From the NCBI GenBank assembly GCA_910589415.1, contig OU342635.1:8742001-8806000 (forward strand): a stretch of DNA of 64,000 nucleotides. The letters run 5' to 3'. Of the stretch, positions 46,546-58,689 are shown one piece after another; within the stretch, counting starts at the first letter, position 1, and each line of letters starts with the position of its first letter. Source of the DNA: Malachius bipustulatus (taxonomy: Eukaryota; Arthropoda; Insecta; Coleoptera; Melyridae). Position numbers and translations under genes: made by a program. The notes below the pieces were generated by a model that was given only the letters and a program-made list of their open reading frames with translations, had not been told where the DNA came from and made no database searches.

Positions 46546-47076
46546 CCAAGAGATTTCCGATTATTTACCTCTTCATTTTAATCGCATTTTTATATAAGGC
46601 AGATACAACTCGTCGCCGCGGTTTGGAATTCGATGTATTCAATCGCGTCTGTCACAGGACTCACAGGATATCATTACTTATTTAACGATCAAGCAACAAA
46701 AGATCAAGAATGGTATGACATGTGACAAATTTGGAATCAAAATATTTATGATTTACACGTTTGACATTTATCAGATCAACACAGTAGTAGTTTGGCCTAA
46801 AGAGATGGTTTCATTATTAATAAACTCATACCGTGTTTATAAATAAAAGAATGTGATGACGTTTAGGAGTTTCGATCATATAGCTAACTAAATGTACCAA
46901 AGTGCAAAGGCCAGTAATTTAGAATATTTAAAGAGAAATTTTTTATCCTACCATACCATACAGAGAGTCCTTAAAAGTATTTCCTGGATAATTCCCTGAA
47001 CGCAGTTAAATACCAGGTACATAGGGCCAGTCTAAATCAATGACAATTTTTTTTTCTGCCAACAAGTACGAAGATA
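46546..47076. other. Gene-free AT-rich stretch
   Basis: No gene. The last ~65 bp before 47077 are inverted relative to sequence just outside the right end of the next element. Confidence 0.4.
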
Positions 47077-48688
47077 CAGGGTGTTTTCTATGTTTGGGCA
47101 TACATTTTAAATGACGATATCTTTGCAACTGTTTGATGCTATCCAACAAAATTTAGCAGAAACACTCTTCTATCGAGGCACGATCTATCGACAAATTGAA
47201 AATCCAGGACCGTACTTGAAATGGTTTGCACTTTTTTGACTAAAAAGCTCATTTTCCGATCGGCTTTCGGGAAAAACGGCATCGGATTCGGAAAGTGCAG
47301 GAAAAATGCTCTGAAATGAGCTTCTAAAATCGAACAGCACACTTTAGACCAGTTTCACTTACAAAATAAGATCAAATTAAGAACTGCACACCTGTCAAAA
47401 CTTTAATTTTCAATTTTTCCGCACAAATTGTTTCTAATGTGCCTCAAAATTTATATAAAAAAAAAATCAAAAAAACTGTCCTACTACGAATTTATGGGAT
47501 ATCCTATTTCCAGTCTGTTAAATCCGGAAACCAGGGCCGTACTTGGAGAAAAAATGTTCGCATTTTTATTTAAAGAAAAGCACATTTTCCGATCGGCTTT
47601 CGGAAAATACGGCATTGGATTCGGAAAATTTCTTAAATCGAGCACACTTCGACCAGTTTTATAAAATAAGACAAAATTATGAACTTTGAATTGCAATCAT
47701 TTTACAATCGATTTTTGTGAAGCTGGTCGAAGTGTGCCATGCGATATAAGAAGCTCATTTCATAGCATTTTTACCGCACTATCCAAATTCGACGTTTTCG
47801 TCGAAAATAGACCGAATGATGTGTTTTCTGATGCGATAAAATTTTTATCCATCAAGTACGGCGCCCATAGGTTCCTAGAAATAGAAGTCTGGGAATAACT
47901 TATGCCGTAAATTTGCAGTACATCAGCTTTTGAAATGATTTCAAACGAATTTTAAGGAACCATTTTACGGCAAAATTGATTTGAAAATTTTAAAAATTGA
48001 AGTTTAGGTATACTTAGTTTGATTAAACGCAAGTTCTTATAGGTACTTTGATCTCTTTTTGTGAAGCTGTTTAAAGTGTACCGTTCGATTTAAGAAATTA
48101 ATTTCATAGTATTTTTCTTTTACTTTCCGAATCCGATGTCGTTTTTTCCGAAAGTTCTTCTGAAAATATGCTTTTGTGTAAAAAAAATCGAACCATTTTT
48201 CTTCAAGTACGGTCCTGGTTACTAAATTTAACATTCTGGCGATAGAGTATCCCATAAATTCGTAGTATGACAGCTTTTGAAATGATTTTCAATGAATTTT
48301 GAGGAACATGAGAAACAATTTGTGCGGAAAAATTGATAATTGAAGTTTCGGCAGGTGCAAGTTCTTAATTTGATCTTATTTTGTGAAACTGGTCGAGTGT
48401 ACCGTTCGATTTAAGAAGCTAATTTCATAGCATTTTCCCTGTACTTCCCGAATCTGATGCTGTTTTTTCCGAAAGTCGATCGAAAAATCCGCTTTTCTGT
48501 CAAAAAAGTGTAAACTATTTCTTTGAATTTACGGTCTTTGGATTCCTTGGATACGGTCCTGGATTTTCAATTTGTCGATAGATCATCTTGAAGTGCCTCG
48601 ATAGAAGAGTGTTTGAGCTAAATTTTGTTGGATAACATCAAACCGTTGCAAAGATATTTAGGCCCAAACATAGAAAACATGCACCCTG
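47077..48688. mobile_element. Multi-copy inverted-repeat element
   Basis: CAGGGTGTTTTCTATGTTTG at the left is matched by its inverse at the right, with TA outside (47075-47076 and 48689-48690). The interior repeats variants of one subterminal block several times: CATTTTCCGATCGGCTTTCG with ATTCGGAAA in direct orientation near 47250 and 47585, and inverted versions near 47800, 48130 and 48460. Inverted similarity also continues about 65 bp beyond the CAGGGTG ends (GCCAGTCTAAATCAATGACA outside the left versus GGCAAGTCTAAAGCTATGAC outside the right), so a larger, older palindrome surrounds the visible ends. No transposase is present. Confidence 0.8.
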
Positions 48689-49246
48689 TATTTTCGTATC
48701 TGTCGGCAAAAAAGTCATAGCTTTAGACTTGCCTCGATGTCTCTTACCTCATGGACCTTTTTGGAAAATAATACCACAACTGACTAAACACGCATGTTTT
48801 TTACTAGGGCAGTCGGGCAGTAAAAAATTGAGATTATTAAATTTTTGAGCTCGTATCAAATGGCCAAAAAACGCTAAATGTGATGATGTGAGTCCCTAAA
48901 AGTCTCCATTAAAGTTTCCAAAATAAGTATTTTCTCTATTACTGGTCAACGTAATAATATTTGACAATTAGAGTCCCTCTGAAATCGAAACATACTAGCG
49001 TCCCTGATGTCAAATATCTATAGTAATTAATTGTCAAATTTCTTCATTAGCGTCCGTAAAGTAATCTCTCTATTACGGTCGTCTTAGTTTTTAGCCCTCA
49101 AAAAAATTCTGCATTGCAACCCCTAAACCCGCTTGCTTCGTCAAAATTAGGTTTCTTCTTAGATCTTTAAAGTTAATTTAGAAATGTCGCTGCATTAAAG
49201 TCCCTGAACGTAATTACTCTATTAGGGTCCGTAAACACCCAAAGCA

Positions 49247-49737
49247 AAGGTCCTGACACTACCAAAAGACAGAACTGTTAAGAAATTCAGTTTCGAGAGA
49301 AACTTCATCACGAAACTGTCTACGAAAGAGGAATGGAACAACCCCTTCAACTGTACTCTCAAAGAAGGTACGATCAAATGGTACATATACGGCTCTAAAA
49401 CCGTCGGGGGAACCGGGGCAGGAATCTATGGGCCACGAACCATGTACTCCAAACCAATAGGAAAATCCCCAACCATACTAGGAACCATATAAGGAACACC
49501 TGAGGAACACCTGAGGAACTTAGGCATAGAAGAAAATATGGCGTCTGCAGATTCTGCGGGAAAGGAGACGAGACACCACGTCACCTGCTACTCAACTGCG
49601 ATGCGATAGGACTCAAAATAAGTAATGTTCTGGGCCACCACCAGCAAGAGGCTGAGACAGGGAACTTACCCGACCTTGATCGTATCAAAATCCCGAAGTT
49701 TCTCAAGAAAACGGACTTGGAGGGGGTGCTTCACTAA
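49247..49737 (+). pseudogene. Broken ORF2: RNase H start and CCHC zinc finger
   Basis: From 49247 one frame gives a linker (KFSFERNFITKLSTKEEW) and then the RNase H opening WYIYGSKTVGGTGAGIYGPR, ending at TAA 49490-49492. The canonical motif here is Y-T-D-G-S-K-T, so the first catalytic Asp is replaced by Tyr. From 49513 a second frame gives EELRHRRKYGVCRFCGKGDE followed by TPRHLLLNC, that is C-x2-C-x8-H-x4-C, the zinc finger at the ORF2 C-terminus of many insect non-LTR elements, ending at TAA 49735-49737. Most of RNase H between the two blocks is deleted. It cannot be functional. Confidence 0.85.
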
Positions 49738-49840
49738 AGGGATTCCACACCAGGGCGAATCACAGTAGAGGGGATACAATAGATTTTTTAGGTCGCAGTA
49801 ACTTAGTCACCCTCAAAGATACAAATACAAATACAAATAC
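49247..49840 (+). mobile_element. 5'-truncated non-LTR retrotransposon with target duplication
   Basis: The fragment is flanked by AACACCCAAAGCA (49234-49246) and AACACTCAAAGCA (49841-49853), a 13-bp target duplication with one mismatch. It ends in a tandem ATACAAATACAAATAC tail. It contains the last part of ORF2: an RNase H start and a C-terminal zinc finger. The body is inserted in the GTCCCTAAA array. Presence of RNase H points to an I/R1/LOA-like group rather than classical jockey; this is an inference from a short fragment. Confidence 0.85.
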
Positions 49841-50000
49841 AACACTCAAAGCAGCTAAAGTCCCTAATATCAATTTTGTACTGGTTTCTTGTCAATTTCT
49901 GCATTACAGAGGCCCTGGAAGTCGGTTTTGGGATCCAGTCCCTAAAATAATTTCTCCATTCTCTATTACACCAGTCCCCAAAGGTAGTTTTGGATTATAA

Positions 50001-52190
50001 TCCCTAAATGAATTATTATAATTAATACAAAATAAATGATAATTTTTATTTGATTATTTATTCCAAGGTGCAGAGTGATCATAATACCTAATCCCTTTAA
50101 CCCACTCAATCATAAAATTTTTCTAAGTGCTGTGATCCAATTTTAATTTCAGTTATGAAAAAGCTTTCTTGACTCGTACTGACATAAAGCCGACCATGTA
50201 CGCCAAGTCTGGTCTCCTGCCAAGCATCAGGAACATTAGGGCTCCAACAGCCAACTAAGGAAAACTTAGTGTCTCGTCTTCCCCCGGTGTGGAAATCTCT
50301 ATGCCTTTATAAGCATTGGTGCTGAAACTGGTTTGCCTGAAAAATTGAAGTGCTCCAGACTTTTCTTCGCATAAGTCTTTTGATTATTTTAATGAAACTC
50401 TCCCCTTGCTCAATTTCATAGCCCAAAAAATTGGCTTTTTCGTGACAATTTTGAACACTTCAATGAATATTTTTAACTCATCTGGTTTCATGAAATTTTC
50501 TATAATTTATTAAAGGTCATAATATTGTTTTGTTTCATTTTCATTTTGTTTCATTTTTTGATATTAGTTTATTATTATTAGGTATGTATTTCTAAATAAC
50601 AAATGATATAGGTACTTAGGAACTGTGCCTCCAGGCAATTTAAAATGCCAATCGAAATATAAAATAAAATCGAAATAAAATAGAAACTCCCAACTTGCAA
50701 GACTGAACCTACGGCGCGACGTAGAGGGAGGGAGGCAAAGGAAGGGTGATCGAGGTTTCGAGCGGCGATGAGAATTGAAATTTTAGCATATTTAACATTT
50801 ATATTTATTGCTATTTTATTATTAAAGACAAAAAAATGGAAATGGTACCGTAGGAATCACAAATCACCAGGGAAGAATTTTAAGACTTTTTTTATTAAAA
50901 GCTTCCTTTTTGAGATAACCGTGTTAAGTGACAACAAAAAGTAGTGAAAACAGTCCATTTTTGCCGTACATCGAAATATTGTTGCTTAAAGTTCCGATGA
51001 ACGTATTTGAGCAATGCTTTTCGAAAACAGTTTTGATATTTTTCTAATTTAACTATCACAGATAACATCACAGATAATTTAGGCCATAAACTATGATTCC
51101 TGAAAATTTCAGCCATGTAATCTAAAAGGCCCTCCGGGTGACAATTATTGCTAGATTGGCACTCTACTACAGTGGTTCCTGAATGCTGTTGTTGTATTAG
51201 AGTTCCTCACTGCATTTCTGTGTTATCGAGCGTCAATTAATACAGGAATAAAAGGAATGAAAATTCTAAGGATCGTTAAGGAGAGAAAACTGGTATTATT
51301 CAGTCATATCATTAAAAATGAGTTGAAATATTGGTACCAGAGAAGCAGGTAATACAGGTTTCTGTAATTAACTAGGTGATTCCCTCACAGAAGAGGATTG
51401 ATAGAAGAAGAAGAAAGTGTATTTATGTGTATTCAAATCAAATGCATAATAATAATTATTATTTTGAGCGGCTGTACTGTTTCAGTTACTGTAATAATGG
51501 TTCAGTTTGTTGGACAGCCTTAATTCGCGTAGTTGTTATGCAAAATTGGTCGACACTCGACAAACGTTAAACGTTAGAAATCAAATACAGAGTGTTTATT
51601 TATCGGATTAATGTGAGTCCAGGTATTTGCGTTAATCAATTATTTCTGAAGTCAAGAGCCTGAAATGAACGGGTTCCAGTGTAGGCAGGAGAGAGACTGA
51701 TTGCTAATCTGAATTAACACAGTCGCCTATAAATTAGATAATTCTCGCTCATAATAATTACCGATAATGAATAACATGATCGCTTTGGATTTCTAATTTC
51801 ATCATATCTTTATGGTCAGTTTTTCTCTGCGGGAAATTCACCTGGTCATGTAATTAGTAAAGCTATTGCCTTGCTCGCTTAGGCCTATAAATTGTTATTA
51901 ATATTATAATGCGGCCTAGAAGGTTGGGCTTTGGATCAGATGCATATATAATTATTATTATTATGTTATGCCAAGCCCGCTTATTAATAAATATAAATAC
52001 AAATCCAGTGTCGTTCGTTTCTACTGTGTGTATAAGTATACACGTAACGAAAAAATAATTACATTAAAATAATAATTAAAATTTAAATTACCCCCGAATT
52101 TTCAATTTCCTTATCCCCCTGTCACGTTATTAGTCGAATAATAATTGATTCGTATGAACAATTTCGTTGATTGAGAATCGAGTGTCTGAG
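50001..52190. other. Gene-free AT-rich stretch
   Basis: A single GC-richer patch lies at 50705-50770. Otherwise AT-rich DNA with ATTATTATTA simple sequence. The short frames at 50895-51116 and 51376-51570 are unsupported. Confidence 0.4.
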
Positions 52191-52630
52191 GGGCGACGAT
52201 ATCTCGGGGGTAAAAAGGGGGTTAGTGCACTGGGAAGGAAATTATTGCGTCTACGCGTCGAATGAAAGGTTCCCCGTAATTTAAAATTAACATCCACCGA
52301 ATAGATGAGTCATAATCGCGAGAACGATTTGTAAATCAGTGAAAGGAACTGCTTACAAAGGGGGGTTGAAAAACGGCCTGGGGATGGGATCTCAGTCTCG
52401 GTAAGCCGCCCAGCGACCGTAGCGATCAGTAACGAACAGAGCCGGATCGTTCCAGTCATCACTATTATAAGAGTTTCGGTGAGGGGTGTCGCGGAATCGA
52501 AGGGTGCAGATTGGAGTGGCAGCAACCCTTTCCCTTTTTACGTTGTGCGTAATTAAAAGAGCTGCCTGTCGAGCGCGGGCAATGACGCAGGGAGTGCAGT
52601 TGTTCTAGTATAATAAGAGTGAGTCGGCCA
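52190..52630. other. GC-richer single-copy island
   Basis: Non-repetitive, CpG-containing DNA with GGGGGTAAAAAGGGGGTTAG near 52206 and mixed sequence after it. No coding frame with a domain. A candidate regulatory block, possibly overlapping the 3' side of the retrotransposon remnant that follows. Confidence 0.3.
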
Positions 52631-52659
52631 AGTGTACCAACTGAAGAAGGAACATAATT

Positions 52660-52950
52660 ATAATCAGTAAGGGCACTACTGGCAATCGACCACCTGCTGA
52701 GTTTTTGTTTTGTCAAATAGACATCGATGCCAAATTTATATGTCTTAATATCATAATCCAGTGTTGCCTGGTAAAAAAAAAAAGATGATCTTTTGTTTCT
52801 TCCTTCAAGCAAAGGCGGCATCCTGCACAGATGATTCAGTTTGCAGTGCCCAGTATATAGGCATATTAAAGCTTTCAGTTCTTTCCTGTTAAGCTCCAAT
52901 AATAGTTCTTTGGTCTTTTTTTTCTGTATAAAGGTCCAATCTTGATGATT
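52660..52950 (-). pseudogene. 3' fragment of a non-LTR retrotransposon ORF2
   Basis: On the minus strand KTKELLLELNRKELKALICL then YTGHCKLNHL matches the conserved block (LNRK-x-L, TGHC-x-LN) between RNase H and the zinc finger of non-LTR ORF2. A frameshift follows; in the next frame GCRLCLKEETKDHL supplies the C-x2-C and His of the zinc finger. The tail continues as QATLDYDIKTYKFGIDVYL. The last Cys is replaced by a T-rich slip region. The fragment is related in architecture to the one at 49247-49737 but lies in the opposite orientation and is more decayed. Confidence 0.8.
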
Positions 52951-53089
52951 TTCATTAGGTAGTGGATAGTAATTTTAATCAATTAACTCTCCGCTTCCAG
53001 AATCGATCGAGAAAAAAATCCCAATTGTAACATACCTTGAGCATGATAAATTAAAGGGATGCTTAACCCGGGAGACATTCCCTTTATAC

Positions 53090-53450
53090 ATTAACCGACT
53101 GACTAATTACATGCAAGTGACCGGTGTAACTCCGTCTGGAATCAGGATGGCTCAGACAAAGCTCCCGATTTTCCTGCAAGATGGATGAACGTCCGTCGGC
53201 CGGGACGGGGTGAGTTTTAGGGGATGCCTGCAGGGGTTGGTGTTGTAATTTCACGGTGCTGTGCACCCTGGCCTGCCTTGTCCAGTCAAGTAGCCGCTGC
53301 TCGAGGCCAAGGCTACCTGGATAAATTCCGGATTAGTGATTGTTTCAATTATACACACTGGAAGAGTTTACCCAGGGGCGGGCTTGATTTTGGGGATCGT
53401 TGATGATGTACGGCTACTGTAGGGGGTTTAGGAGGGTGTCCTTTGAATGC
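53090..53450. other. GC-rich single-copy island
   Basis: Non-repetitive GC-rich block between AT-rich stretches, with CTGACTAATTACATGCAAG near 53099 and GGCCGGGACGGGG near 53198. No domain in any frame. Possible conserved regulatory sequence. Confidence 0.3.
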
Positions 53451-55540
53451 GATGAAAAAGTTTCACGAAAAGTTTGAAATTATATATCTATCTATACGTA
53501 AGTGAATATAATATGAAGGTGGATGATAAAAAATGCTAACAAAAAATGGTCGATTTTTAATGATGTAGGTAGGTAGGTACTGTTGAACTCGATGAGGTTT
53601 ATATTTACGTAAAAAGAAGGATATTTATAACTTTGTATGCTTTTTTATTAAAATTAATTTTGTAATGATGAAGTTCGGGAAAGTTTACCTCAGCACCTAC
53701 CTACCTATTCCAGGTATTCATTGAAAATGAAACTAAATTTTTAGCCCTATACTCGTATAACAACTAACATGTTCTATAGTTCCTCTTGTCTTGAAGCTTC
53801 TTCATTTTGACATATCAAGAATGAAAATATCCTGAATTTCTCATATTATCTTCATTGAAATTTTTGAGAAACTATAAATATTATAAAAATTAAACTCGTC
53901 GATCTAGTCAAAGAAAAAGGATGAGAACATCTTGCAGACGTATAAGAAGTCCTCAACATGTACAATAAGACTTCAAAGAAAGCCGTCTTGGCCAAGGGGT
54001 CTTAAGCGGTGTACATTCTTCAGAAGAAGACGGCGTCCCTGCCGAATATAGTCCTTTTTGCGACTATTACGTACAGACCATTGCAGTTGGCGGACAGCAA
54101 AACTGGCCATAGAGGGGACCAAGCTGGTGTGGGATGACAGATGGACAGAGGGACAAATTTTACATTCAAGCCTGCAAAGCTCCCAAGTATTATTAAATAC
54201 AAGAATCGTTCTAAGTCGAAAACCGCGAAGAAGATTCCCGAGTAGAAGTAGAACGTCTAAAGGTAGACAAAAGCGTACCCGTTGCTTCATAACTTAACTT
54301 CTCCTGCATAATCTGAAAACTTCCTGAAAATTATATTTAAATGTAGGTAACAAACAACAAAACCTTTCCTGTATATTCCTGAAATTAAGTGAATTATCTT
54401 CATAATATTCTTCAGAATAGCTTACAGTATCGCAATCAGAAATTTCTAAACCTCAATTTCTCATAATCACTTTATCTCTTTCTTTGTCAATAGCATCGCA
54501 GCTTTTATTACTCTTCAGTCTGAAACGATCGCTTTTCGTGTCATAACGCCGCTCAGAGTTTCTAGCATAATCCGAATAATATATAACACAAATTTCAATC
54601 CTGAAATTACCTCCCATACTCACATCCCGAATAGCCAACTGTTCCAGAACTACGTCAGTATCCTTGTCTATAACAGCAGCTAAGCGTAGTGCTAGTTCCA
54701 TTCTAGAGCCGCAAATGCCAAAGTGATAAACTCCGGTCTGAAGGTAATTAAATCCAGGGAAATAATTAGATGATAACCAGGAAACTTTCGTCTAATGGCA
54801 TGTCTCACTGCCATAAGCTCTGTCATATCTCCTCAGCCGTGCCTGCCCGGAGAAACTAATTATTATAATTACACCTGGACTGACTGTTTTTCCTGATACT
54901 CCTGATCTGGACGCAGGAGCTCGCAAGTATTGCTTTTAGTTTCGTTGCACAAACTTAAAGTGCATATTTGAAGAGTTACGCTATACTTTCATTTCAAAAC
55001 TCTATAAAGAGAGTTTCGTTATTTGTATAGACAACTTAAACTCTGAATCTAAACCGATCCAAGTCGCTGCAACCAATACCGGAAGGACGTGAATGAATTC
55101 ATTAAACCAGCGATCTCGAAAAGGTTAATAAAACACACCCAGCAAATACTCCCCGAACATCCCTTCCCTCATCAAACAACCCTTAAGACCGGAACAACCC
55201 TTGATACACTCGGTAAGACATCACATCATATACTCGTGTCCTGAAACCTCATCTAAGGAAACCTGTGAGGGCAGTCGGGAGTAATTCAAGAGTCTACTGA
55301 CCGGCCAGATAAGGCGACCCCTCTGATAGGTCTTCCACCCCCGAGGGCAACGGGAGAGAGGGATGCACTTCATCATCATCATAAAGCCATCCGTGGATCT
55401 GGAAGGAAGGGCGGGAGTCATCCCTTGGGCATAAGAGAGAGATACAAGAACGGTTAAAACTATAGGAGATAATTCTGGATGAATTGTTTCTCAGGAGGAG
55501 TTCCAGAGAGTTTGAGTAGAGAATTTTTTAAGTCGCTTAG
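53451..55540. other. Gene-free stretch
   Basis: 53960-54300 is moderately GC-rich and has long overlapping frames on both strands (105 and 79 codons), but I recognise no domain in either. 54830-55450 contains mixed single-copy DNA with a TAATTATTATAATTAC motif near 54859. No gene can be supported. Confidence 0.35.
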
Positions 55541-55559
55541 CAATTACACCGAATTAACA

Positions 55560-56230
55560 AAGACAATTGGAAAGGATTTGACGACAACTTTCGAAAACTT
55601 ATAAGTAGCTATAAATGACTCTGGATGATGACAGCGAGCTGGCTTAAGAGGTCTACAAGAATTGCAACCACGAAACGACGAAAGAAATTGAAAAATTCTG
55701 AAAATTCAATTTTGGGGAATAAATTAGAAACTAGAGTTGAAGAATTCTGTGAAAAAGTTCTTGCGTCCACTATAAAATGTTCAATGGACACTTTTAAACG
55801 ATTTTTCAATTTGGCAACCCTGAAACGCTAGAAGGAATCAAAAATGAGGACCCAATTTAGGGAAGGTTGTAACAGAGATTCTTGCGATCAACTGCAAGAC
55901 GTAAATTATTAGATTAAAACCACTTTTGAAAAACATGTTACTACGGCAACCATGAGGTTCCATGCAGGAGAAATGAAAAATCTACTATAACACAAAATTT
56001 TGGGGTGGTTCTAAAATAATTTGGAATTGGAGTGAGTTTTTCTGTCAAACCATCTCTTACAGTTAACTATAAGATGGAAACTGGATGAAAAAACTACTTT
56101 TTCGAAAAACACACGACACTTTGACAACCATTAAGCTCCAGTCTGAGACCCAATTTCAGGGAGGTTGTCGGAAAATTGTAGGACTTCGAGCGAGTTTCAC
56201 AAGGTGGTTCTAAAATCGACCACAAGCTGC
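55560..56230 (+). repeat. Degenerate tandem repeats
   Basis: GAGGACCCAATTTAGGGAAG near 55848 and GAGACCCAATTTCAGGGAGG near 56146 belong to loosely repeated blocks that also share GGCAACC/GACAACC, AAAACCACTTTTGAAAA / AAACTACTTTTTCGAAAA and GGTGGTTCTAAAAT. Spacing is roughly 150-300 bp. No gene. Confidence 0.5.
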
Positions 56231-56559
56231 GCTAAAGAGAGAAACAAATATATTTCCAGCTATTCCAAAATAAATAATATATTTCAATCAATTCTTTCCA
56301 AATCTCTATTTTAGACTTTATTATACATTTCTAACAGCCTGACTGAGCGCATATCAGGTAACATTTGACTAAAGTTCGGTAATACCTCGTCCCCAAATCT
56401 CAAAAAAGATAACGCACTTCAATAGAAAAAAAAAATTGTCACAGAATAATCCCTCCAATAAAAAACCATTACACCTGAAACACCCACTCAAATCCCATCC
56501 TCGAGCACCCAATTCAAGCTCCCAATATAAGAAAATCCTCCTTGAGCCGCAAGACAATC

Positions 56560-56970
56560 TTATTCCTATTTACATAGGAGGCCTTAGCGGCGGTCACTGC
56601 GAGGGCGTCCGCTCCCCCCGCCCATTGCATTGGCCTGGAGAGATAGCGGGATCAGGGAGTTTCATCCCCCTGCTTACTATGCATTGGCCGGACTGGGCTT
56701 GTACCCGCCGGACGCATAATATTCCAATATATGCCTGCTTAGATGCAAATACGAGCTGAGCTACCCCCTCAGGGATGCCACTGCCGCGGCAGGGACGTCG
56801 GTCGGATGATTTTTAGGGTGCGGTTTTCGGAATCAATTGCACGGCTTCTGGTCGGAGAAGTGATGCGCCCCTGCACGGGACGGACTCGCGGACAATATGA
56901 TTCATGGGGTGCAGTAATTGGACGGTCATGTAATCGATTTGGAGGGGTGGAAAAAGGGGGTGACTGATTG
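56560..56970. other. GC-rich single-copy island
   Basis: A CpG-rich, non-repetitive block containing CATTGCATTGG near 56624 and CTATGCATTGGCC near 56677. The frames crossing it have no recognisable domains. A candidate regulatory block or unrecognised exon. Confidence 0.3.
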
Positions 56971-57689
56971 AATAAAAATGCAATGGGAAATAGCCGCTTC
57001 TGAGTCGGTAAATTTTTAAAAGGGTGAGTCTGAAATTCATAGCGTTTCGAATTGTAAATTGAAATGATAAAAAGCCAGTAGTTTTGTATGTAAAGTCACT
57101 CCGGGGATTTGAAATTGTACAGTTTTTTGACGCTTCTCCCTGGTCATCACATTTCTTTAATGTTCATATCGCGAGTATCTCTGACATTTATTTTTTATTG
57201 CAGTAGACATAAATTAGCACATTTGAACAGTAGAAGTCATCTAATTCCATTTGCCATCATGACATGGAATTACTCGTTTACCCTTTTTAGGAAAACCCTT
57301 TTACTTTGGTTTGAAAATTCCGGACAGTCTCAGATGTAAACCCATCTGGTATATAGACCCTACAGAGCTCCATATTTTCAAGGCTAGATTGTACTATGCT
57401 AGTAGCGTATGCTTTTGAATGGTTAAAAACGATGATGCCAATGACGTTGTGTTTGCTTTGACCAATTTAAATGGGGAACATTTTGTCGGGCCATGGTTTT
57501 AAAATTGCAGGTCAAGAAGGTAAGTCATCAAAGGGATGAAAAACAAAAAGAAACTGAAATTTATAATTGCAATGAAGAGTTCTTAGTTTTGAAATAGGAG
57601 TAAAAATGTCACCTCTTCAGAGGATATGACACGGAAGTAAATCGAATTAATTTACTTCTATCCCTTGTAAGCCGATTTTTGATTAGAAA

Positions 57690-58350
57690 ACTATAGCACC
57701 CCGCAGTAAGATCATTGAGGTTTATTTAAGGTTTCCAGGCCGTTATAAAGAGCCATCTGGCGTAAGTTGATGGCGCAATCAGTGAGGCTAAATGAGTCCT
57801 TAACTGCCCCCGCCGTAATGAGACCCTGGATATTAGAAGGGCCTATCAGATAGGACCGGTGGCCTGTCGGACGGCCGGAACAGCGCAGGACAATTAATTC
57901 AGAGACCGGCCTGAAACGCGCCCCGTTAAATTAACAATAAAACATCCCCAAAACACCAGCCAGCAGGGAAAGAGGACCTCGACCCGAACTTTGGAACGTC
58001 AAACTAACACTTCCGTGACAAATCTGTTGCCGTTTCACACCCCCGACAACCTCAAGCCTAGAGCGCCCTTTCATATCGCGCTCGGCAACGTCGCAACGTC
58101 CCTTTGGTGGCAACAGTGCTCGAAGGGAAGTTCTTGATCTGAATCTAGCAAACCCTGCACGCTAATTATGATAATTACGGACCGTGGCGGCTGTCTGGCT
58201 CGCACGCGCACGCAGGACGGCAATCTTCTGCACTAATCAACCCCTCGGTCTAGGGGGTGGCTGCAGACACTCCGAACAATGATCCATCTTTCAGGCGAAC
58301 GATCCCGACTGGGAACGCATCGGGAAATTGCATCCCTTTTTTTAGGCGTG
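57690..58350. other. GC-rich single-copy island with homeodomain-type motifs
   Basis: The block contains GACAATTAATTCAGAG near 57890, GTTAAATTAAC near 57924 and GCTAATTATGATAATTACGG near 58161 embedded in CpG-rich sequence. This mixture is what conserved enhancers of developmental genes often look like. No coding frame is supported. Confidence 0.35.
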
Positions 58351-58689
58351 TCGCCGAATTGGTAGAAAGGCTTTATTCTGCTTGTGATTGTTCAATGCTT
58401 TAAATTTCCCTGCTCGAAAGTTCTTATAAAAACAAACAATGGACTGTGCTGGTGTATTTTTTCATCATTGCAGTTGGTGTAATAATTGAAGCGGGATTAT
58501 ATTTCCTCAATTAGCATTTATAATACAGGGCGAGGGGCGCACAAGCTGATTGGGGAGCATTTAATCAGCATGTGAAAACTTTTTTTTGAATCAAAATGTT
58601 TTAATTTCTGACGCTCTGCGTTGCTTATTTGAAACTGGACTTACTGTTAAAGAAAATAGGGATGGAGTCTTCTCGGTCTTTAGCAGATA

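Larger units (their letters stand above)
48860..50000 (+). repeat. Degenerate GTCCCTAAA-type tandem array, interrupted
   Basis: Loose units such as GTCCCTAAAAGTCTCCATTA, GTCCGTAAAGTAATCTCTCT, GTCCCTGAACGTAATTACTC and AGTCCCTAAAATAATTTCTC recur irregularly on both sides of the retrotransposon fragment at 49247-49840. Units are about 40-60 bp and badly diverged. Confidence 0.6.
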
